Shown here piece after piece: positions 57,101 to 64,000 of a stretch of 64,000 nt of DNA. The notes beneath the pieces were generated by a model. That model saw only the letters and a list, made by a program, of their open reading frames with translations, was not told the DNA's origin and did no database searches. This stretch comes from Ancylostoma caninum (lineage: Eukaryota; Nematoda; Chromadorea; Rhabditida; Ancylostomatidae). The DNA is taken from NCBI GenBank assembly GCA_037903475.1, contig JBAJFG010000470.1:248001-312000 (forward strand), given 5' to 3'. The position numbers and the translations under genes are program-made. Every line of letters begins with the position of its first letter. The stretch's first letter is position 1.

Positions 57101-58335
57101 ACACAAAATCCTCGTTTTTACTTGGTTACAGTCGGATAACTTTAAAAATTTGACAATTTGAAGTTCCTGATTTTGGCAGGAAAATGACAGTTTCGTGCGA
57201 GTTGATGTCGATAGTCGTGATTAGCATCTGAAATTAACTCTTCTTGCAACATTTGAGGGGATTCTGTGAGATACAGTACCTGCCGTACATCTATCAAAAC
57301 CATGCAAAATTGGGTTTACGGTGCAAAATAGATACGATCTCCGTGTTCCTCACTTCGAATAACACTACTATGCAAGATTTCGGCAAAAAAAATTTTTTTT
57401 GGCACAATTTCGCATTAAGGGTTCCAAAACTTTCAAGGAATTTTTTCCACCGAATTTTTGTGTAAGTGGGTTATTAGAGATGCTGAATACAAATATCGCA
57501 TTCATTTTGTGCCGTAACCCCATTTTTGTAGGGTTCACGGTAGGGTGACCCTAGATACGGTATCTCATGGAGTTCGCTCGAATTTTGCACAGGGGGGAGG
57601 GTATCTGAGATGCTGAACACGAATATCAAATCCGTTCTGCACCGTAACCCCAATTTCGTGGGGATACGGTACGTATATGGTAGTAACTTCGAAGAAAATG
57701 CCGATTTTGAATAGAAAACGAAGGTGTCACTCAAAATAATGTTGATAATCGTGATCAGCGCCTAGAACAACCCCTCTGCACAAAATTTGAGAGGATTATG
57801 TGAGATACTGTATCTACCGTGTAACTACCGTATCTCTACAAAAAATGGGTTACGGTACCAAATGAATACGATATCCGTGTTCAGCACCTCAAATAACCCC
57901 GCCCCTATGCTAAGTTTTAGCGGGAAAAAATTCTTGAAATTTTTGGGGCCCCTATTGTTGAATATTTAGTGCCATTTTTTGAAATTGGGGTCCCAGGCTC
58001 GGAGCAGTGCTCTTGATATTCATGAACCCTGAACTCACTTGGCGGGAACGCGTATTTCTTGTGCATTTCTAGCTCGGTTCCGAAAACCTCAGCTCTTCCT
58101 TGTACCAACTCTAGCACAACTTCTGTGTTGCCCACCTGAAAGTGTTGAAACTTGAAAAAAAAAGGAAAAAATAGGAGCACAGGACTGTCAAGTTTCAATA
58201 TGAGGTTTAAAAGTGGTAATCGACCCCACTATAAACGAGCTATTTACCAACAAACTCAAGACACTAACAAACCTCGAATCGTAATTCATGGTCCTCCTTG
58301 AGGGTGAACTCCTGCAGCTTTGGCTCCTCCGACAT
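54139..58335 (-). CDS. CLP1 polynucleotide kinase, pre-mRNA cleavage factor II and tRNA splicing endonuclease partner
   Basis: Nuclear protein that links mRNA 3'-end cleavage and tRNA splicing; animal CLP1 phosphorylates RNA 5' ends. Twelve exons on the minus strand: 58335-58273, 58135-58039, 56762-56671, 56593-56485, 56386-56283, 56211-56113, 56055-55904, 55222-55111, 55036-54953, 54875-54729, 54663-54544, 54258-54139; 432 residues, family-typical length. N-terminal domain: [38 protein letters not shown]. Walker [10 protein letters not shown] (exon 5), [30 protein letters not shown], then [29 protein letters not shown] and a C-terminal domain ending [13 protein letters not shown]. Exon 8 ends FVK with a GC donor (55110-55109); both the ungapped alignment [12 protein letters not shown] and the phase require it. 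Divergent from SAP18. Confidence 0.96.
56787..57965. repeat. alternating inverted repeats in clpf-1 intron 2
   Basis: About 180-bp units recur in both orientations inside the 1276-bp intron: minus-type at about 56870-57065 and 57420-57700, plus-type at about 57243-57435 and 57775-57960. Shared blocks include GTGAGATACTGTATCT, GGGTTACGGT, CGTGTTCAGCACCTCAAATAA and AAATTTTGAG (or reverse complements). The transcript could form long imperfect hairpins. Confidence 0.75.
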
Positions 58336-58882
58336 CGCGGCACTAGTGACAGTGGTCTTCCTTGCAAGGATCTAATAAATATCAGCGCTGCCTTATAGTA
58401 ATTCTCAGAACATGTGCTTTTTTCGAAATTGACATTCTTCGTGAGGAGTCGTAGACTCTATAACAGTTTGTGTAATTGCGGGTCGTTACCAAATACGCCT
58501 AAATGATGTGGCGTCTGTAGGCCCGTCGAGTACGGTCAATCTAACGTGATGAAAACCCATCCGAAGAATTTTACGAAAATCGTCGATTATTTTATTCGTT
58601 TCTTACCACACTTCATAAATATCAGGAGGACTCTGCTTCCAGAAGCACCGTCTGTTTTTTTTTCTTGTCGTGGAGTCATCAGTTTTGCTGGGAAGTACTG
58701 AGCTTCGCTGTGGTTAGCATTTACTTTTTCGCTGGAAAGAAATTACATCGCCGCAGCTGCCATCTTTTCTTTTATTCCCACCTTCTCTCCATTTTCTTTT
58801 TCCTTCGTGTTGACTCCTTGTAATTTGTTTCTAACCCTAACCTGTGCGCTCTTACGACGTACATATTGCGGTTGCTGCAGAG
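58336..58882. promoter_or_regulatory. divergent promoter region between clpf-1 and SAP18
   Basis: 547 bp separate the two start codons. No TATA box seen near either gene. SAP18's ATG is 2 bp after TTGCTGCAG and clpf-1's ATG is preceded by TTTATTAG about 40 bp upstream, both plausible trans-splice acceptors. Shared regulation is inferred from the arrangement only. Confidence 0.5.
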
Positions 58883-61806
58883 ATGGCGACGGTAGTTTCT
58901 CAAGTTGCTGTTAATCTTGAAAAGCCAGTGGATAGAGAGAAGGTATTCAAAGTCTCATCTCAAAATTTTGCTCTACTTTTTATAAAGATTTGCTTTTTTT
59001 AAGACATGTCCATTGCTTCTGCGAGTTTTCTGCGCTAACGGAAGACACAATCCCATCTCGGATTACATGAGAGGTGGAGTTCCGGCCAATGAGCTCCAAA
59101 TGTACACTTGGTATATTTCATCTGCGAGTTTTCTGTTATTAACAAGTGCTGGATAGTATTGCATTACAAATTCAAGGATGGATTGCACTCTTCGTGAGCT
59201 CACATCTCTCATCAAGGAAGTGAATCCAGATGCTCGTCGACGTGGAACTACATTTGACTTTGCAATAGGTAACTGATGCTCATTCACATCACAAACAAGT
59301 GAATAGGTTCGGGTCTGTTGTGAAGATCTCTAGTCAACTATGTTATTTCGACAGGAGATATCCTATCATCATCCTACTTTTGGGGGTTTCCAATGAGGCA
59401 GACCAATTCAGTGCTATTAGGTAGAAATAGGTGATTTTACTTAACGATTTTATAGTGGCACCTGATCGCATGAACAACCGATATACTATCCGCGACATTG
59501 GCAACACTATGAATGGCCAGAGAGGTGTTGACGATGGAAAATCGGTGGGACTTTTGATTTCTTTTATTATTTCTTCGTAATTTTTACTCAGTCGTTTTCA
59601 CTAAGAACAAACCAATGATTCGATTATGTGTGAGCTGTAGTGCTTACATCAAGTTATGACAGCGCAACCCAGTTCGTCGCTGATCCATCTGACTTCGTAT
59701 CAAGGAAAGGTTTTTTTTCATTTTGGTGTTAAGCAGTCCTTCATCGAAGAATTTGCCAAATCTTTCCTCCAATGTATATCATTTACTCCAGAGCGTAGCA
59801 GCATAGCTGTCCAAGAGAATTCTCAGATTCTAGTCTTATTGTCCTGATTCAGCAAAAATTCTATGGCCAGGTTGTTCTGACTAGTTTTTTTCTTTTTTCA
59901 TTAGAGTGCCTGCGAAATGAGCTGTCGACGTTGAGGGATTTGGCTCTGATGCTACCCTTGCTTCTTTAGCACCTCAAGGAGGGTACAAGTCGAAGTTTTC
60001 GACTTCGAGCTGAAGTGCCCATAGTAACAAATACTGTGAGCGTGTCACAAATGTTAAATGAACATGATGAATTTATTATTATATATTTACTCATTTACTA
60101 TAATATGTTTATTTATTTATTTGTGAGTGGGTAAGCCACGCGTAGCAATACAAATAGACATGAACAACAAGAACAAAACGCGACAACTGAATTGAATAAA
60201 ATTAAGTCAATAAACTAAATTACCTGAGAAGAAAATTGAATCGGTACAACGACCACAACTACCTTTTACGTATTAGCGTTGTGACGATGCGCCAGCTTAA
60301 AGGCAGGGGTCCACCTCATTTTCGTAGTTCAGCTAACAGCAGATTCTGCACCTACTCGGCACGATGGTTCCAACGGTATACATAAATTGTCTCAGAATGG
60401 TCTGTAAACCCGTCTTCCAGGACGGGGTCGGTAACAGTTTGTCAACCCGAGTTGACATGTGAAGCCGTTGATCTTATCGATTGGACACGCCAAGACTCGT
60501 TGACCGACGCGGCAGCCGTGGCAGGCAGCCAGCACAGCTTGGAGCGATCCGCCTCCGGGCTCCAAATTTTTATCCAGTTCGAGCCTTTCAAAAATGGGGA
60601 TTTCATCGCTTCTGTGCCTATGATGTACATCCCAGGGATCAACATGATGAGAAGGTCTAGGATATGTTGGTAAATCCAACAGGCAGAACGAGGTGGCCCT
60701 CTGCCTTTAAGGGGCTTTCATACATTTGCCGCGGCGGCGGTGCCGCCGCCGCGGCAAAAGTGGGTGCGCGGCAAAAGTTGCCGCCGAGCGGCATGCCGCG
60801 CTTTCACACAAACGTCGCCCAGCGACAAAATAGACAGCGCGCAGAGTTCCCGACGCCGACGACGACCGTCGTGAGCGTCGTCGTCGAGCGCATGCCGCTG
60901 CGGCGTGTGTAGCGTTCATCGCGCCTTCTCCATCCACTACAAGAACACAGCGCACGCCGCATTCTGGTTCCGCGCGCGGTGAAAAGCAACGCCGCGTTCT
61001 GTGACGCCGGCGTCCCCGGCGTCAAGCACAAAAAGCGTCGCTTTCGGATCAATTTGCGTACTTTTTGATCGACGCTCACGACGGTCGTCGTCGGCGTCGG
61101 GGACTCTGCGGGCTACCATACCCCCTCGACCATTCCTTGCCGCTTGCCGCTGGGCGACGTCGCCGGGCGGCGCCGCGGCAAAAAAGTAAACAAGCTCTTG
61201 TCGCGGCGACGTCGCCGCGGCAAGAGCTTGTTTACTTTTTTGCCGCCGCGACGTCGCCGGCCTATGCTTAACCATGGGCGACTGCCGCCGCGGCAAATGT
61301 ATGAAAGCCACTTTAGGGAGGCTCGGTCACTCGCCCAAGCGTGCGTGAGATCACGGCAGCATGACCAATGGACGTCGAGAGGAGTGTGATTTGATGCATG
61401 GAAAACACCACTCGGATTTCGTGGATATCTCGCGCATTTCCCGTTATATTGCCATTGGATTTGCATTCTACGCCTCCCAAAATTCCGAAATCCGACAATA
61501 TCTCAAAAATGAAGATTTGGGCGTGTCCTGCCTTCAATGGAATTGAACTACGATTACCAAATAGGAGCTATTACCCCGTCGAAAAATAATCTTATCAAGG
61601 CTTTGGGATTTTGTCATTAAGTACTTTTGGAACTAATCACTTCCAAACTCAGCACCTTCGAAGAATCATTCACAATTGCAATTATTCAGCTCTCCATGTG
61701 CAAGTTCGAAATTGGAGACTTCATTGACGTTGCCATCACGATGCCAGGAGTGGGACCAGGTCCAGTGAGGAGGTATGCATTATGTAACAACAGTGAATGT
61801 AAGTAA
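58883..61806 (+). CDS. SAP18, Sin3-associated and ASAP splicing-complex subunit
   Basis: Ubiquitin-like-fold protein of the Sin3-HDAC complex and of the ASAP/PSAP complexes on spliced mRNA. Five exons: 58883-58942, 59004-59110, 59177-59268, 59456-59544, 61690-61806; phases fit and give 154 residues against 153 in human. Landmarks: PVDREKTCPLLLRVF, NGRHNPISDY, GGVPANELQMYTWMDCTL, LIKEVNPDARRRG, FDFAIVAPDRMNNRY, DIGNTMNGQRGVDDGKS, then KFEIGDFIDVAITMP and GPGPVRR. The last residues (YALCNNSECK) are not family-like; an alternative donor (GAGGAG/GTATGC near 61772) could lead to another last exon I did not find. Intron 4 is 2145 bp and holds two transposons. A Mutator-like element starts 29 bp after the stop. 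Confidence 0.94.
59545..60296. other. SAP18 intron 4, left part
   Basis: No exon recognised. AT-rich TTTATT-like tract at 60070-60125. The donor at 59545 is GTGGGA, not strong, so an alternative donor is possible. Confidence 0.5.
60301..60706. mobile_element. TTAA-flanked MITE in SAP18 intron 4
   Basis: Left end AGGCAGGGGTCCACCTCATT, minus-strand right end AGGCAGAGGGCCACCTCGTT; TTAA directly outside both ends (60297-60300, 60707-60710). 406 bp. Same family as 39512-39925. Confidence 0.88.
60711..61312. mobile_element. GC-rich foldback element in SAP18 intron 4
   Basis: Left end GGGGCTTTCATACATTTGCC then GCGGCGG; minus-strand right end AGTGGCTTTCATACATTTGC then CGCGGCGG. Inner inverted blocks (CCCGACGCCGACGACGACCG near 60848, its complement near 61080-61106) and a central palindrome at 61171-61250 mean most of it can fold. 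It starts directly at the TTAA that ends the previous MITE; the right flank is TTTAG, a possible mutated TTAA. Built of CCG/GCG-rich runs very unlike the intron. Confidence 0.82.
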
Positions 61807-61835
61807 TGACAGTCAGATTGCATGTGCTACACCAC

Positions 61836-63444
61836 GGCTTTAGCCGTCTGGACAACACATGGGCTGTCCAACGCGCGCGGTCGCGCGCTGTTTTGTCATT
61901 GGAGCGCGCCGAATCGCACCTGGCGTGCTTTCTGTGTGATGGTTAGGCACATACAGATGTCAAAGTGGAGGGTTCTGTTCCCCAGGTGTCATGAAGTGAG
62001 ATGACGTCATTTTCTGCGAGATTAGGGTAGAAAGCTTTTGTCCATTGAAGGTTTTGATACTTCTGGTCTGCGGTTTACACGTATTAGTCGTACGTAGTCG
62101 TAGCAGCACATACCGTCTATCCGAAACGAAGAGTCCGCCCAAGCGGTCGAGGATCCAGAGGCAGCCACGCTCGCCAGCAATCCACGTCATCATCTCTAAT
62201 CTCTGCATCACCTTTCATAGTTATCTTTATGATATCAACCAACGATTTGGCTGTGACGTGGACCGCTTGGGCGGACTCGTCGTTTCGGATACACCGTAGG
62301 TCTTATCGTTCTTTGTGGACTCGTAGATGATTCACTTGTGATCTTGAGAATGTACTATCGTTTTCGCTCGTTTTCTTTTTTTAGCTGTAGTCTGATTAAC
62401 GTGGTTCGAGCCGGCTTGGGTTGAGAAGTAATAAGAATTGTCTTAGTGTTTTTCTTCTGTACTTTCGGTGGAGTTACTTTGAGATGACTGATTGATGACT
62501 GACACATCCTGTCTGCACCCAAGGAGCCCAGTCTCGATGCAGTATATGTTACAATGGAGTATGGGTAGAAAAGCCCACCTCTCAATCTGAATAGAATTTT
62601 TCAAAAAAAAAGTGATGGCTCGAGCTTCTTTCAATCGGACATCCAAAAAGGTTCTAGGTGTTGATTGTCAAATAAAGGTTGTAAGTTTGCTGAAGTAAAG
62701 ATGTCTTTGTTGTTAGAACATCTGCAGAGGTTCTGCTATGGGAATCTTAATTTTTCGTAAAAGAATAGGATTGTATAACAGTGTTGTGTGAAATCAAATC
62801 GCCACCAGCGCTCTTCAATCTATCGATGATAAGGGATCTGTTTGAAAATAGCTTCAAAAAAGTGTAATAATGTGGTAAGGAACATGTCGCTCTATTTACT
62901 GACCGCAAATGCGCATCGTGATTGAGTTGTCGAGAATCAACTTGTTCATCTTTTCGCTGTTTGAGACTAGCAGAACAGACATTTACATAACGGTGTCAAA
63001 AATAATCACAAACACAACCGAAAAAAAAAACACTTAAGCAAACATCCGGAGACTACAACTGAGCGGTGACCGAATTCAATAATCACATTTCGGCCACAAC
63101 ACGTACGTCCTGGTAATTCAACAGTGGTAGAGCTGAAAGACTGTACGAGTAATTGGTATACTAACGGAAAATGTTATCTGAACATATCAGAGTGACGAAT
63201 GAGTGTTGTGGTGTCAGAGAAGGTGAACATGAGTGAAGCTATTCATATCCTACGAAAGAAATGTTCTATTTACTTTCTCACACTTCATGACACCTGGGAA
63301 ACAGAACCCTCCACTTTGACATCTGTATGTGCCTAACCATCACACAGAAACCACGCCCAGGTGCGATTCGCCGCGCCCCAATGACAAAACAGCGCGCGAC
63401 CGCGCGCGTTGGACAGCCCATGTGTTGTCCAGACGGCTAAAGCC
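61836..63444. mobile_element. Mutator-like non-autonomous element, 163-bp TIRs, 9-bp target duplication
   Basis: Left TIR 61836-61998 starts GGCTTTAGCCGTCTGGACAA; the right TIR 63281-63444 is its reverse complement with only a few mismatches. CTACACCAC lies directly outside both ends (61827-61835 and 63445-63453), a perfect 9-bp duplication. Long TIRs with 9-11 bp duplications mark Mutator-like elements. The 1.3-kb interior has no recognised transposase and contains a nested MITE. Confidence 0.9.
62111..62298. mobile_element. 188-bp MITE nested in the Mutator-like element
   Basis: Left TACCGTCTATCCGAAACGAA and minus-strand right TACGGTGTATCCGAAACGAC are followed by the same GAGTCCGCCCAAGCGGTC, so TIRs are 38 bp. 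The outermost TA on each side fits a TA duplication (Tc1/mariner-class MITE). Confidence 0.8.
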
Positions 63445-63453
63445 CTACACCAC

Positions 63454-64000
63454 CAGCATTGGTGCCTGGACAGCGAGAGCGAAGATACCAATAAAATATG
63501 AGCATAGGATATGCTATCAAAGTGCCGGTTGCGGTTTAGCGCTTGCTACCGGTTTCCGACCGCTGACATCCTCTTTTAAGGCATAGTCCCACCCCAAAAA
63601 TATTTTCTTTGTCAGAATAGAATCTAGCACTTCTATAAAAAAAAGGACTTCTGCTGCCAAGGACGATGGCATACGTGAAAGTATCAGAACCGCCGATATC
63701 CCGATTTTTGAGGTTTTTTTTCATCGAGAGTGAGTGGGTTCTCGGCGTTTGCTTGAGATGACCTCATCACAAATGAGCTGCACTCGTTTAGTGATTTTTT
63801 ACATGTTAAGAGTATCCCCAGACTTCACCACCAGCAATCGTGGCGATCTCCATATGGATAAAGTGAATGTGGAGACCCCAGACGTAAAAGGGATGATAGC
63901 AAATGGGGCGTGGCGATCAATAGGCATCGTTTCCACTATCGCTATCACTTACATCGCCAGTTCATTTTGGGCACATCTTCGAGAGTACGGGCGATGAGCT
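63454..64000. other. no recognised gene
   Basis: An 87-codon plus-strand frame (63734-63997) reaches the window end without known motifs. Confidence 0.4.

Noticed and set aside
60804..61311. Overlapping frames with Arg/Ala/Ser-rich repeats
   Set aside because: Low-complexity translation of the CCG/GCG foldback element.

Overview
The window looks like a chromosomal stretch from a strongylid nematode, most likely a hookworm-type genome. This rests on short-exon genes whose best matches I recognise are nematode-style orthologues, TTTCAG-type splice acceptors, splice acceptors lying a few bases 5' of start codons (as expected for spliced-leader trans-splicing), an RTE-class retroposon, and many mariner/Tc, hAT, TTAA and Mutator-like non-autonomous transposons. 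Background DNA is AT-rich; exons are visibly richer in G+C. The species assignment is inference.

Four genes can be reconstructed exon by exon with consistent splice phases. (1) An acyl-CoA dehydrogenase on the minus strand (39490 down to 23586, 5' end not found), whose exons 6 and 7 are separated by a 13.4-kb intron packed with transposons. (2) NAA50, an N-alpha-acetyltransferase (minus, 50804-49479, four exons). (3) The CLP1 mRNA 3'-end-processing / tRNA-splicing kinase orthologue (clpf-1, minus, 58335-54139, twelve exons). (4) SAP18, a histone-deacetylase / splicing-complex subunit (plus, 58883-61806, five exons), divergent from clpf-1 across a 547-bp shared promoter region. Both clpf-1 and the dehydrogenase use one GC-AG intron.

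Layout. 1-23.5 kb: no gene I can name with confidence; a CCAAT/TATA promoter-like block, a possible metallo-beta-lactamase exon near 5.2 kb, a GC-rich coding-like block at 11.66-12.05 kb, and many small terminal-inverted-repeat (TIR) elements. 23.6-39.5 kb: the dehydrogenase gene; its giant intron holds a mariner pseudogene, a 3-kb RTE retroposon, three copies of a hairpin-ended repeat with a 50-bp minisatellite core, a Tc3-like transposon, a mariner MITE, a hAT MITE and several (TA)n blocks. 39.5-49.4 kb: repeats and foldback elements, no recognised gene. 49.5-62 kb: the gene-dense part (NAA50, unassigned exons, clpf-1, SAP18), with repeats in introns. 61.8-63.4 kb: a 1.6-kb Mutator-like element with 163-bp TIRs and a 9-bp target-site duplication, starting 29 bp after the SAP18 stop.

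The genes do not form an obvious pathway: two are general RNA/chromatin factors sharing a divergent promoter, one is a co-translational protein-modifying enzyme, one is mitochondrial or peroxisomal fatty-acid oxidation. The notable biology is the transposon architecture: nested insertions whose empty sites, target duplications and inverted copies can be read directly from the sequence. I found no clear evidence of a wholly new system; the best candidate for something undescribed is the hairpin-ended, minisatellite-bearing repeat family at 29.9-36.9 kb.
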